Assembly (NCBI RefSeq): GCF_001611795.1 | Contig: NZ_CP015098.1 | Location: 4,464,001 to 4,528,000, forward strand | Source of the DNA: Streptomyces qaidamensis | GTDB taxonomy: Bacteria > Actinomycetota > Actinomycetes > Streptomycetales > Streptomycetaceae | DNA: 64,000 bases | Direction of reading: 5' to 3' | In this document: piece by piece, positions 8,778-17,910 of the stretch | How the letters are laid out: the number at the start of each line of letters is the position of its first letter | Numbering within the stretch: the first letter of the stretch is position 1 | Translations under genes and position numbers: made by a program | Notes under the pieces: model-generated | Seen by the model: only the letters and a program-made list of their open reading frames with translations | The model's database searches: none | What the model was told of the DNA's origin: nothing

Positions 8778-10535
8778 ATGACGTTGCTGACGGGCGCGCG
8801 GGAGCGCTGGGTGCGGACCGGCGGAGTCGAGCTGTGCGTGGCCGAGCTGGGTGATCCGGGGCGGCCGACGGTCGTCCTGGTGCACGGCTATCCCGACAGC
8901 AAGGAGGTGTGGTCCGAGGTCGCCGGGCGGCTCGCCGGACGCTTCCACGTGGTGGCGTACGACGTCCGCGGCCACGGCCGGTCGACGGCGCCGCGTCCGC
9001 TGCGGGGAGGTTTCACCCTGGAGAAGCTGACGGACGACTTCCTGGCCGTCGTGGACGCGGTGAGTCCGCACGCGCCGGTGCACCTGGTGGGGCACGACTG
9101 GGGCTCGGTGCAGGCCTGGGAGTTCACCACCGTGCAGCGCACCGAGGGGCGCATCGCCTCCTTCACCTCGATGTCCGGGCCGTCCCTCGACCACCTCGGC
9201 CACTGGATCGCCCGGCGCGTGAAGCGGCCCACCCCGCGCCGGGCCGGCCAGCTCCTCGGGCAGGGGGCCCGGTCCTGGTACGCGTACCTGCTGCACACGC
9301 CCGTGCTGCCCGAGCTGGCCTGGCGCGGCCCGCTCGGCATGCGCTGGCCACGGATGCTGGAGCGCGCCGAGAAGGTGCCCCGGGGCGGCTACCCCACCGC
9401 GTCCCTGCCGTCGGACGCGGCCCACGGCGCCTGGCTGTACCGGGACAACGTCCGGCCCCGGCTGCGCGCGCCACGCCCGGACGCGCACGCCCACGCGCCC
9501 GTGCAGGTCATCACGCCCCTGGAGGACCGGTTCCTCTCGTCGCGGCTCCACGATGAACTGGAGCAGTGGGTTCCGCAGCTGACCCGCAGGACGATCCAGG
9601 CGGGGCACTGGATCCCGCGCACTCGCCCGGACCAGCTGGCCTCCTGGATCGAGGAGTTCGTGACGTCCGTCGGGAGCGGCCGGTCCCCGCTGACGGCGAG
9701 CGGCGAGCACGCCGAGCGGTTCGGCGGGCAGCTCGTGCTGGTCACCGGGGCGGGCAGCGGCATCGGGCAGGCAACGGCGCTCGCGTTCGCCCAGGCCGGA
9801 GCGCGTGTGGTGGCCGTTGACCGGAACGCCGGGGCGGCGGTCCGCACCGCCGAGAAGTCCCGCCTGCTGGGCGCCCCCGAGGCCTGGGCGGAGACGGTCG
9901 ACGTCTCCGACGAGCAGGCCATGGAGAAACTCGCCGAGAAGGTCACCACCGAGTACGGAGTGGTGGACGTCCTCGTGAACAACGCCGGGATCGGACTGTC
10001 CGGTTCCTTCTTCGACACCACGCCGGAGGACTGGAAGAAGGTCCTCGACGTCAACCTGTGGGGCGTCATCCACGGCTGCCGGCTCTTCGGCCGGCGGATG
10101 GCCGAGCGCGGGCAGGGCGGCCACATCGTCAACGTGGCCTCGGCCGCGGCGTACCAGCCGTCCCGGGCGCTGCCCGCCTACAGCACCTCCAAGGCTGCCG
10201 TGCTGATGCTCAGTGAATGCCTGCGGGCGGAGCTGGCAGGCCAGGAGATCGGCGTGACGGCGGTGTGCCCCGGGTTCGTCAACACGGCCATCACCTCGAC
10301 GGCGCACTTCGCCGGAGTCGACGCCGGGGAGGAGCAGCGGCTGCAGAAGCGCGCCGCCCGTCTGTACGGACTGCGCAACTACCCTCCGGAGAAGGTCGCC
10401 CGTGCGATCTTGCGAGCTGTGACGCGCAACGAGGCGGTGGTGCCGGTGACACCGGAGGCGCGGGGTGCGCGCTGGCTGTCACGGTGGGCGCCGGGAGCAC
10501 TGCGGGGCATCGCGCGACTGAAGCCGCCGGTGTGA
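8778..10535 (+). CDS. Epoxide hydrolase-like / short-chain dehydrogenase fusion (EphD-type)
   Basis: 585 aa with two complete enzyme domains. Residues about 1-300 are an alpha/beta hydrolase with oxyanion motif VHGYPDS and an Asp nucleophile in VGHDWGS, as in epoxide hydrolases, with a late His in QAGHWIPRT. Residues about 315-585 are an SDR with the TGAGSGIG cofactor loop, NNAGIG and the catalytic YSTSK. The layout and length match mycobacterial EphD (about 590 aa), implicated in oxidised mycolic acid metabolism; Streptomyces lacks mycolates, so the substrate here must differ. Oxidised fatty acids are a guess. Downstream lies a DnaA-box cluster. Confidence 0.92.
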   Translation: MTLLTGARERWVRTGGVELCVAELGDPGRPTVVLVHGYPDSKEVWSEVAGRLAGRFHVVAYDVRGHGRSTAPRPLRGGFTLEKLTDDFLAVVDAVSPHAPVHLVGHDWGSVQAWEFTTVQRTEGRIASFTSMSGPSLDHLGHWIARRVKRPTPRRAGQLLGQGARSWYAYLLHTPVLPELAWRGPLGMRWPRMLERAEKVPRGGYPTASLPSDAAHGAWLYRDNVRPRLRAPRPDAHAHAPVQVITPLEDRFLSSRLHDELEQWVPQLTRRTIQAGHWIPRTRPDQLASWIEEFVTSVGSGRSPLTASGEHAERFGGQLVLVTGAGSGIGQATALAFAQAGARVVAVDRNAGAAVRTAEKSRLLGAPEAWAETVDVSDEQAMEKLAEKVTTEYGVVDVLVNNAGIGLSGSFFDTTPEDWKKVLDVNLWGVIHGCRLFGRRMAERGQGGHIVNVASAAAYQPSRALPAYSTSKAAVLMLSECLRAELAGQEIGVTAVCPGFVNTAITSTAHFAGVDAGEEQRLQKRAARLYGLRNYPPEKVARAILRAVTRNEAVVPVTPEARGARWLSRWAPGALRGIARLKPPV

Positions 10536-10568
10536 AGCGAAGCCCAAAACGCCTAAAGCGAAGGGAAG

Positions 10569-10622
10569 TTGTCCACAGAACCGCCAATTCTCCTGTGGAT
10601 AACCATACTTGGCTGTGGATCA
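10569..10622. promoter_or_regulatory. Compact DnaA-box cluster upstream of kptA
   Basis: Within 54 bp: TTGTCCACA (10569-10577, perfect), TGTGGATAA (10594-10602, perfect, opposite strand) and TGTGGATCA (10614-10622, one mismatch from TTNTCCACA). Box starts are 25 and 20 bp apart. This is 8.6 kb from the first cluster and could be part of the same DnaA-titrating region, or could regulate kptA. Confidence 0.75.
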
Positions 10623-10678
10623 AACCTCCGAGGGGAAACTCGATCGCGTGATTCGCATCTCTCGCGCACGCTGGGGGG

Positions 10679-11227
10679 ATGGACGAAAGACGCACCGTGA
10701 AGGTGTCGAAGTACCTGTCGAAGTATCTGCGCCACCAGCCCGAACGCATCGGGCTCACGCTCGACGAGGCCGGCTGGGTCGAGATCGACACGTTGATCGC
10801 CGCAGCCGCCACGCACGGCTTCCGGTTCACCCGCGACGAACTGGACCATGTCGTCGCCACCAACGACAAGCGGCGTTTCGCCGTCGAGGGCACCCGCATC
10901 CGCGCCAGCCAGGGCCACAGCGTTGACGTCGACCTCGGGCTGGCGTCGGCCACCCCGCCCGCGCGCCTCTACCACGGCACCGTCGCCCGCACCCTGGATG
11001 CGATCCGGACCGAGGGACTCCGTCCGATGAACCGGCACGCCGTGCATCTCTCGCCCGACCGGGATACGGCGACCCGTGTCGGAGCCCGCCGAGGGCAGCC
11101 GGTCGTGCTCGGGGTGGACGCGTCCGCCATGCACGCCGACGGCCACGTCTTCCACGTCAGCGCCAACGGGGTGTGGCTCACCCAGGCCGTACCGCCGCGC
11201 TACCTGCGCTTTCCCGGACCGCACTGA
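10679..11227 (+). CDS. kptA: RNA 2'-phosphotransferase (Tpt1/KptA family)
   Basis: 182 aa, the usual bacterial length. The family transfers an internal RNA 2'-phosphate to NAD+. Seen: the N-terminal winged-helix-like lobe starting VSKYLSKYLRHQPERIGL (catalytic Arg-His), DKRRFAVEG, RIRASQGHSV (catalytic Arg), the NAD-binding YHGT and the later HLSPD. In bacteria no tRNA-splicing role is known, so the natural substrate is unclear. The ATG at 10679 lies downstream of three DnaA boxes. Confidence 0.93.
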   Translation: MDERRTVKVSKYLSKYLRHQPERIGLTLDEAGWVEIDTLIAAAATHGFRFTRDELDHVVATNDKRRFAVEGTRIRASQGHSVDVDLGLASATPPARLYHGTVARTLDAIRTEGLRPMNRHAVHLSPDRDTATRVGARRGQPVVLGVDASAMHADGHVFHVSANGVWLTQAVPPRYLRFPGPH

Positions 11228-11259
11228 CCCGGTGGTGTGGCCAGACACTCAGGGTGACG

Positions 11260-11273
11260 GTTTCACGTGAAAC
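11260..11273. promoter_or_regulatory. parS (ParB binding site)
   Basis: Exact GTTTCACGTGAAAC between kptA and the LLM oxidoreductase. Part of the origin-proximal parS array that ParB loads onto for chromosome segregation during sporulation. Confidence 0.93.
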
Positions 11274-11309
11274 ACGGGCGGCCTGCCGGGCTCCCTTAGG
11301 CTCGGTCTC

Positions 11310-12212
11310 ATGAGTCTGCGCCTGAGCACCGTGATCCTCCCGTACCGCCGATGGCACGAAGGCGGCCGCGCGGCCTGGACGCGCGCGGAGCAGCTCGGCT
11401 TCCACACCGCCTACATCTACGACCACCTGTCCTGGCGCACCTTCCGGGACGGCCCGTGGTTCGGCGCCGTGCCGACCCTCACGGCCGCCGCGAGCGTCAC
11501 CGACCGGCTGCGGCTGGGCACCCTGGTGACCTCCCCGAACTTCCGGCACCCCGTGACGCTCGCCAAGGAACTGATCTCCCTCGACGACATCTCCGGAGGG
11601 CGGGTCACGCTGGGCATCGGCGCGGGCGGTTCGGGCTTCGACGCCACCGCGCTCGGCCAGGAGCCGTGGACACCGCGTGAGCGCGCCGACCGCTTCGCCG
11701 AGTTCGTCCCGCTGCTCGACCGGCTGCTCAGCGAGAACGCCGTGTCGTACGAGGGTGACTTCTACTCCGCCCACGAGGCCCGGAACATCCCCGGCTGTGT
11801 GCAGCGGCCCCGGCTGCCGTTCGCGGTGGCCGCGACCGGTCCGCGGGGGATGCGGCTCGCCGCCCGGTTCGGCCAGGCGTGGGTGACCACCGGTGACCCG
11901 AAACTGTTCGAGAACGGCACGCCCGAACAGTCGATTCAGGCCATTCGCGGACAGGCGGAGAGGCTCGACGACATCTGCGCCGAGGTCGGCCGGGACATGA
12001 CCGGCCTCGACCGGGTCCTGCTCACCGGCTTCACACCGGACCGCAACGGCCCGCTGGAGTCCCTGAACGCGTTCGTGGACTTCGCCGGACGGCATGCGGA
12101 GCTGGGCTTCACGGAGATCGTGATCCACTGGCCGATCGCCGACTCGCCGTTCGCGGCGGAGGAGAAGGTCTTCGAGCAGATCGCGATGGAGGCGCCGGCA
12201 CAGCTGCGCTGA
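11310..12212 (+). CDS. LLM-class (F420-dependent type) oxidoreductase
   Basis: 300 aa luciferase-like TIM-barrel protein. Features: AEQLGFHTAYIYDHLSW near the N-terminus, the RLRLGTLVTSPNFRHP strand, SLDDISGGRVTLGIGAGG, and AVAATGPRGMRLAARFG later. These are typical of F420-dependent members. Substrate not predictable. A TAGGCT -10-like box at 11296-11301 ends 8 nt before the ATG, suggesting a leaderless transcript. Confidence 0.88.
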   Translation: MSLRLSTVILPYRRWHEGGRAAWTRAEQLGFHTAYIYDHLSWRTFRDGPWFGAVPTLTAAASVTDRLRLGTLVTSPNFRHPVTLAKELISLDDISGGRVTLGIGAGGSGFDATALGQEPWTPRERADRFAEFVPLLDRLLSENAVSYEGDFYSAHEARNIPGCVQRPRLPFAVAATGPRGMRLAARFGQAWVTTGDPKLFENGTPEQSIQAIRGQAERLDDICAEVGRDMTGLDRVLLTGFTPDRNGPLESLNAFVDFAGRHAELGFTEIVIHWPIADSPFAAEEKVFEQIAMEAPAQLR

Positions 12213-12323
12213 GCGTCGCCGGACGGGTCGGGGAGCCTCTGGTCAGAGCGGTATCAGGGCGGTATCCACTCACCTGTGCGGAGCCCCGCACGCCCGTGCA
12301 GGCATGTGCGGGACAATGGCCGG

Positions 12324-13193
12324 GTGACCTCAGCGACCCGACAGCCCGAGACCGCGGCCAAGACCCTCCCGCCGCGGCTGATCGCCACCGACCTCGACGG
12401 CACCCTGCTGCGCGACGACAAGTCGGTGTCCCCGCGTACGGTCGCCGCGCTGGCCGCCGCAGAAGAGGCGGGCATCGAGGTCTTCTTCGTCACGGGCCGC
12501 CCGGCCCGCTGGATGGACGTCGTCAGCGACCACGTGCACGGCCACGGCCTGGCCATCTGCGGCAACGGCGCCGCCGTGGTCGACCTGCACGGCGGTGCGG
12601 GCGCCCACCGGTTCGTGAAGGTGCGGGAGCTGGCCAGGGAGAACGCCCTGGACGCCGTACGGCTGCTGCGCGACGCGGCGCCGGGCACCGTGTACGCGGT
12701 GGAGCAGACGTACGGCTTCTACCAGGAGCCGGCCTACCCGAAGCTGCACATGGAGATACCGGACAGCCTGGCCCCGGCCGAGGAGCTGCTGGGCCCGGAC
12801 CACCCGGCCGCCGCGGAGCCGGTGCTGAAGATCCTCGCCTACCACCCCCAGATCGACCCCGACGCCTTCCTGACCCTGGCCCGCCTCGCCATCGGCGACC
12901 GTGCCAACGTCACCCGCTCCAGCCCCAGCGCCCTGCTCGAGATCAGCGGCCCGGGAGTGTCCAAGGCCAGCACCCTCGCCCTGTGCTGCGCCGAGCGCAA
13001 CATCTCGCACGAGCAGGTCGTCGCCTTCGGCGACATGCCGAACGACGTCGAGATGCTGACCTGGGCGGGCCGGTCGTACGCGATGGGCAACGCCCACCCG
13101 GACGTGATCGCCGCCGCCTCGGGCCGGACGGTCGCGAACAACGAGGACGGTGTGGCGGTCGTGATCGAGCAGTTGCTGGCGGAACTGCCGTAG
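12324..13193 (+). CDS. HAD-superfamily (Cof-type) phosphatase
   Basis: 289 aa from the GTG at 12324 (a GACAAT -10-like box sits 6 nt upstream; an earlier in-frame start would add non-conserved sequence). HAD motifs: LIATDLDGTLLRDD, FFVTGRPARW, the Lys in GVSKASTLALC, and VAFGDMPNDVEML. It is a paralogue of the serS-linked protein at 3445-4263, with a longer N-terminus. Convergent with the M23 peptidase gene, 20 bp between stops. Confidence 0.9.
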   Translation: MTSATRQPETAAKTLPPRLIATDLDGTLLRDDKSVSPRTVAALAAAEEAGIEVFFVTGRPARWMDVVSDHVHGHGLAICGNGAAVVDLHGGAGAHRFVKVRELARENALDAVRLLRDAAPGTVYAVEQTYGFYQEPAYPKLHMEIPDSLAPAEELLGPDHPAAAEPVLKILAYHPQIDPDAFLTLARLAIGDRANVTRSSPSALLEISGPGVSKASTLALCCAERNISHEQVVAFGDMPNDVEMLTWAGRSYAMGNAHPDVIAAASGRTVANNEDGVAVVIEQLLAELP

Positions 13194-13213
13194 CCACCGG
13201 GGCCCGGGGTGTC

Positions 13214-14281
13214 TCAGAGGGAAACCCCGCGCGCCGCAAGCCATGACACCGGGTTCACCGCCGAGCCCGTCTCGGGCGTGACCCGGGCCTCGAAGTGCAG
13301 GTGCGGCCCGGTGGAGTTGCCCGTGGTGCCCGACTGGCCGATCCACTGGCCCGGGCTGACGTGCTCCCCCTGGTCGACCGCGAGGGAAGCAAGGTGGGCG
13401 TACTGCGTGTAGTAGCCATCGGCGTGCTTGAGCACGATCTCCATGCCGAAGGCACCGCCGCAGGACACCCTCACCACCCGGCCCGCGCCCACGGCCCGCA
13501 CCGGCGTGCCGATCGGCACCGCGAAGTCCTGCCCGGTGTGCCGACTGGACCACCGCGCACCACCGCTGCCGTAGGACGCGGACAGTTCGTACGTCTCGAC
13601 CGGCGCGACCCACTCGCCGTCGGTGAACCCCGTTTCCGGCTGGTCGAGCCGGACGGCTCCGCGGCACGCCCCGGCCGCGACCGCGGCGTCCGCCTCCCCT
13701 TGGAGCCGCGAACGGGCCGTCTCCAGCTTCTGCTCGATGTCCGCCTTCAGCCCGGCGAGTTGGAGGTTGCGCTTCTCCAGCGCCTGCCACCGGTCCGCGG
13801 CCCTGGCCTCGTCCGCCGCGAGCCGTGCCTCGGCACGCTGGTTCTTGGAGATCGCGTTGTCGACGGCGAGATGCGCCTGCGAGAAGGCGTGCTGACCTCG
13901 CATCAGACCGTCGGGACTGTCGGCGAGGATCATGTGCGCGGCCACCGGCAGGCCCCCGCTGGTGCGGTACTGGGCCCGGGCGATCCGGCCCAGGTCCTCG
14001 TGCAGGGCGGCGATGTGTTGCCGCTGCGCGTCCAGGAGTTCCTCCGCCCGCTGCGCTTCCGCACGCTGCCTCTCGGCCTCCTCGCGGCCGGCCTCGTACT
14101 GCTGTGTCGCCACCGCGGCCTCCTCGTACAGCCGCGCCACCTCGGCGCTGAGGCCCGCCTCCGCGCCGGTCCCGGTGCCGCTCCCGGGTTCCTCGGGTGC
14201 CGCCGTCGGCCGGGCCGCGAGCACGGTCAGCGCACACAGCAGGACCGGAACCACTAGCCGATGGCGGCGATATGAGCGCAT
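13214..14281 (-). CDS. Secreted M23-family peptidase
   Basis: 355 aa. An N-terminal signal peptide (RRHRLVVPVLLCALTVLAA) precedes a long coiled-coil segment (about residues 40-190, rich in E/Q/R/A), then the LytM/M23 domain with HTGQDF (zinc HxxxD), YAHL and the HLHFE zinc motif. Coiled coil plus LytM is the layout of EnvC/RipC-like proteins that cleave cell wall or activate amidases. All the metal ligands expected of an active enzyme are visible. Same strand as the cyd genes but separated from them by 101 bp. Confidence 0.9.
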   Translation of the reverse strand: MRSYRRHRLVVPVLLCALTVLAARPTAAPEEPGSGTGTGAEAGLSAEVARLYEEAAVATQQYEAGREEAERQRAEAQRAEELLDAQRQHIAALHEDLGRIARAQYRTSGGLPVAAHMILADSPDGLMRGQHAFSQAHLAVDNAISKNQRAEARLAADEARAADRWQALEKRNLQLAGLKADIEQKLETARSRLQGEADAAVAAGACRGAVRLDQPETGFTDGEWVAPVETYELSASYGSGGARWSSRHTGQDFAVPIGTPVRAVGAGRVVRVSCGGAFGMEIVLKHADGYYTQYAHLASLAVDQGEHVSPGQWIGQSGTTGNSTGPHLHFEARVTPETGSAVNPVSWLAARGVSL

Positions 14282-14382
14282 GTCAGTGATCCTCGCCCAG
14301 CGCTGCGGCCCCGGTCCTGTTCACGTCGTACGGCTGGGGGACCGGCTGCGCCGAACGGCCCAGTGCGCACCGGCCCCGGCCG

Positions 14383-17300
14383 CTACCGCGCCCCCGCCGG
14401 CGACTCCGCCGCCGCCTCCCGCTCGGCCATCTCCCGCAACGGCCCGTCCATCGCCAGCAGCTCCGCGTAGGGACCGCGCTGGACCACCTGTCCCCGGTCC
14501 AGCACGATCACCTCGTCGACCGCTTCGAGGCCCGCCAGCCGGTGCGTGATGAGCAGGGTCGTCCGGCCCTCGGTCACGGCCAGCAGATCAGCGGTGAGCT
14601 CGTCGGCGGTCGGCAGATCGAGGTGCTCCGCGGGCTCGTCCAGCACCAGGACGGGGAAGTCGGCCAGGAGCGCCCGGGCCAGCGCCAGACGCTGCCGCTG
14701 GCCTCCCGACAGACGTGCCCCGTGCTCGCCCACGAGCGTGTCGAGGCCGTCGGGCAGACTGTCGGCCCAGTCCAGCAGCCGGGCACGGCGCAGCGCGGCG
14801 CGCAGGTGGTCCTCGGTGGCGTCCTTCCTGGCGAGCAGCAGGTTCTCGCGCAGCGAGCTGTCGAAGAGATGCGCGTCCTGTGCACACAGCCCGACGAGCC
14901 CCCGTACGTCGTCACTGTGCAGCGCGTAGGCGTCCACGCCCGCCAGCACGTACGAACCGGCCTTCGCGTCGAGGAACCGCAGCAGCACCTGCGCCAGCGT
15001 GGTCTTGCCGGAGCCGGAGGGCCCGACCACGGCGATCCGGCGGCCCTCCTCGAGGGTCAGGTCGAGCCCGGCGAGCGCGTCCCGCTCCTGACCGGCGTAG
15101 CGGGCGGTCAGCCCTCTGAGCACGACCGGGAACGGAGAAGCGGGCGCCTGCCGGGGCCGCTCCGGCTCCGTCACGGGCTCCGGGGCGTCCAGCACCTCGT
15201 AGACCCGCTCCGCGCTCCGGCGCACGCGCTGCCGGTACTGCACGGCCAGCGGCAGCCCGAGCACGGCCTCGAAAGCGGCGAGGGGGGTCAGGACGACGAC
15301 GGCCATGGTCACGCCGTCCAGCCGCCCTGCGGCGACCGCCTGCGCACCGGCCAGGGCGGCGGCCGTGACGGTCAGACCGGAGATCAGTGCGGTGAGGCCG
15401 TCGCCGAGGGCCGTGGCGGTGGCGGCGCGTGAGGCGATACGGGTGAGCACCCGGTCGGCCTCGCGGGCCTTAGCGGTCCGCGTGGGCAGGGCACCGGCGA
15501 CGGTCAGCTCCGCGGTGCCGGTGAGCAGATCGGCCACCCGCGTCGCGAGCACCCCGCGGGCGGGCGCCAGCCGGTGCTCGGACCGCCGGGCCACCGCGCC
15601 GGTGATCAGCGACACGCCGGCACCCGCCGCCAGGAGCCCGGCCGCGAGCACCGCACCGGCCTCGGGCAGCAGCCATGCAGTGAATCCGACCGACGCGGCC
15701 GACACGACGACGGCCGCCCCGGCCGGCAGCAGCCACCGCAGCCAGTAGTCCTGCAGCGCGTCCACGTCGGCGACCAGCCGGGAGAGCAGATCGCCCCGGC
15801 GGACCCGGCGCAGCCCGGCCGGCGCCAGCCGCTCCAGCCTGCGGAACACCGCGACCCGGGTGTCCGCCAGCATCCGCAGCACGGCGTCGTGGGACACCAG
15901 CCGCTCGGCGTACCGGAACACGGCCCGCCCGATCCCGAACGCCCGTGTCGCGGTGACGGCCATCATCAGATAGAGCACGGGCGGCTGCTGCGAAGCCCGC
16001 GAGATCAGCCAGCCGGAGGTGGCCATGAGCCCCACGGCACTCCCCAGCGCGAGGCTCCCGAGCAGCAGCGCGAGTCCAAGCCGTCCCCGCCGGGCACCGG
16101 ATATGGCGCGTACTCGGGCGAGGACGCCGCCCGATACCGATTGCCCGACGGCCACGGCCGGGGTAGGCGGCTCGACGGCCTCGGCCGGGGTGGGCGGCTC
16201 GACCTCGACGGGCCGCGTTCCGGCACCCCGGGCCACGGCGGGCGCCACGGTCAACGCGGCGGAGGTCTTTGGCTCCACCAGCCGCACGACCCGGTCCGCG
16301 ACCTCCAGCAGCGCCGGCCGGTGCACCACCAGCAGCACCGTCCGGCCGGCAGCGAGGCGCCGCACCGCCGCGACGACCTCGGCCTCGGTGGCCCCGTCCA
16401 GCGCCGCCGTCGGCTCGTCGAGCAGCAGCACGGGCCGGTCCGCGAGGAACGCCCTGGCCAGCGCGAGCCGCTGTCGCTGCCCGGCGGACAGCCCGACGCC
16501 GTCCTCACCGAGCGCGGTGCCCACGCCCTCGGGCAACGCGTCGACGAACTCCAGCGCCCCGGCGTCCCGCAGCGCCTGCCGTACGGCGTCGTCGCCGGCG
16601 TCGGACCGGGCCAGCCGGACGTTCTCGGCGATGGTCCCGGCGTACAGATGCGGCCGCTGCGGTACCCACGCGATCCGGGAACGCCACGCCTCCAGGTCGG
16701 CACCGGCGAGATCGACTCCCCCGGCCCGCACCCGGCCCTCGTCCGGTCGCACGAACCCCAGCAGGACACTCAGCAGCGTCGACTTGCCGGCACCGCTCGG
16801 CCCCACCAGGGCGACCCTCTCCCCGGGCTCGATGCTGAAGGTCACGTCCGAGACGGCGTCCGCCGACCGCCCCGGATACCGGACGGTCACGCCCTCGAAG
16901 GACAGCGGACCCTCCGGCACGGCCGCGGAACCCGACGCCGGGACGGGCGTCTCCAAAACCTCGAAGATCTCCTCGGCGGCGGCGAGCCCCTCGGCCGCCG
17001 CGTGGTACTGCGCTCCCACCTGCCGCAACGGCAGATACGCCTCGGGCGCGAGGATCAGGATGACGAGGCCGATGTACAGGTCCATCTCTCCGTGCACCAG
17101 CCGCATGCCGATCGTCACGGCGACCAGCGCCACCGAGATCGTCGCGAGCAGTTCCAGGGCGAAGGAGGAGATGAAGGCGATCCGCAGCGTTCGCATGGTC
17201 GCCCGCCGGTACTCGCCGGTGATCCGCCGGATCGAATCGGCCTGCGCCTTGGCCCGGCCGAAGACCTTCAGCGTCGGCAGCCCCGCGACGACGTCCAGGA

Positions 17301-17898
17301 AGTGCCCGGACAGCCGCGACAGCAGCTGCCACTGACGGTCCATCCGGGACTGGGTCGCCCATCCGATGAGCACCATGAAGACCGGGATGAGCGGAAGGGT
17401 GCCCACGATGATGGCCGCGGAGACCCAGTCCTCGGTGACGATTCGCGCCAGCACCGCCACCGGCACGACCACCGCGAGACCCAACTGCGGCAGATACCGC
17501 GAGAAGTAGTCGTCGAGGGCGTCCACCCCCCGGGTGGCCAGGGCGACCAGCGAACCGGTCCGCTGCCCGCTCAGCCACCCCGGCCCCAACTCGGCGGAAC
17601 GCTCCAGCAGCCGCCCCCGCAGCTCGGACTTCACCTCCGCGCTCGCACGGTGCGCGGCGAGCTCGGTGAGCCAGCCGACCAACGCCCGGCCGACCGCGAC
17701 GGCGGCCAACAGCAGCAGGGGGGTGCCGAGTTCGGACACCGTCATGCGGTACTGGAACGCACCGACCACCACCTCGGCGATGAGCATCGCCTGTGCGATG
17801 ACCAGCACCGCCCCGACGGCGCCCAGAGCCACGACCGCCGCGAGGAAGAACCGGGTGGCACGGGCGTACCGGAGCAGACGCGGATCGATTGGTTTCAC
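14383..17898 (-). CDS. cydCD: CydC/CydD fusion ABC exporter for cytochrome bd assembly
   Basis: 1171 aa, two type-1 ABC exporter halves fused in one chain. Each half has about six membrane segments and an NBD: the first with GPSGAGKSTLL, LSAGQRQRLALARAF and LLLDEPTAALDG, the second with GPSGSGKTTLA, LSGGQRQRLALARAL and LVLDEPAEHLD. CydDC exports reductant (glutathione/cysteine in E. coli) needed to mature cytochrome bd. Two GTG codons are possible; the GTG at 17898 has good spacing from a GAGG site, whereas that at 17907 is too close. The chosen start codon lies inside a parS site. It follows cydB by 12 nt. Confidence 0.94.
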   Translation of the reverse strand: MKPIDPRLLRYARATRFFLAAVVALGAVGAVLVIAQAMLIAEVVVGAFQYRMTVSELGTPLLLLAAVAVGRALVGWLTELAAHRASAEVKSELRGRLLERSAELGPGWLSGQRTGSLVALATRGVDALDDYFSRYLPQLGLAVVVPVAVLARIVTEDWVSAAIIVGTLPLIPVFMVLIGWATQSRMDRQWQLLSRLSGHFLDVVAGLPTLKVFGRAKAQADSIRRITGEYRRATMRTLRIAFISSFALELLATISVALVAVTIGMRLVHGEMDLYIGLVILILAPEAYLPLRQVGAQYHAAAEGLAAAEEIFEVLETPVPASGSAAVPEGPLSFEGVTVRYPGRSADAVSDVTFSIEPGERVALVGPSGAGKSTLLSVLLGFVRPDEGRVRAGGVDLAGADLEAWRSRIAWVPQRPHLYAGTIAENVRLARSDAGDDAVRQALRDAGALEFVDALPEGVGTALGEDGVGLSAGQRQRLALARAFLADRPVLLLDEPTAALDGATEAEVVAAVRRLAAGRTVLLVVHRPALLEVADRVVRLVEPKTSAALTVAPAVARGAGTRPVEVEPPTPAEAVEPPTPAVAVGQSVSGGVLARVRAISGARRGRLGLALLLGSLALGSAVGLMATSGWLISRASQQPPVLYLMMAVTATRAFGIGRAVFRYAERLVSHDAVLRMLADTRVAVFRRLERLAPAGLRRVRRGDLLSRLVADVDALQDYWLRWLLPAGAAVVVSAASVGFTAWLLPEAGAVLAAGLLAAGAGVSLITGAVARRSEHRLAPARGVLATRVADLLTGTAELTVAGALPTRTAKAREADRVLTRIASRAATATALGDGLTALISGLTVTAAALAGAQAVAAGRLDGVTMAVVVLTPLAAFEAVLGLPLAVQYRQRVRRSAERVYEVLDAPEPVTEPERPRQAPASPFPVVLRGLTARYAGQERDALAGLDLTLEEGRRIAVVGPSGSGKTTLAQVLLRFLDAKAGSYVLAGVDAYALHSDDVRGLVGLCAQDAHLFDSSLRENLLLARKDATEDHLRAALRRARLLDWADSLPDGLDTLVGEHGARLSGGQRQRLALARALLADFPVLVLDEPAEHLDLPTADELTADLLAVTEGRTTLLITHRLAGLEAVDEVIVLDRGQVVQRGPYAELLAMDGPLREMAEREAAAESPAGAR

Positions 17899-17905
17899 GT
17901 GAAAC
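17892..17905. promoter_or_regulatory. parS at the cydCD translation start
   Basis: Exact GTTTCACGTGAAAC. It covers the cydCD start codon, the bases just upstream and the second codon; the GTG inside the palindrome is the likely initiation codon. The site therefore lies within the cydAB-CD transcription unit. Confidence 0.93.
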
Positions 17906-17910
17906 ACACC

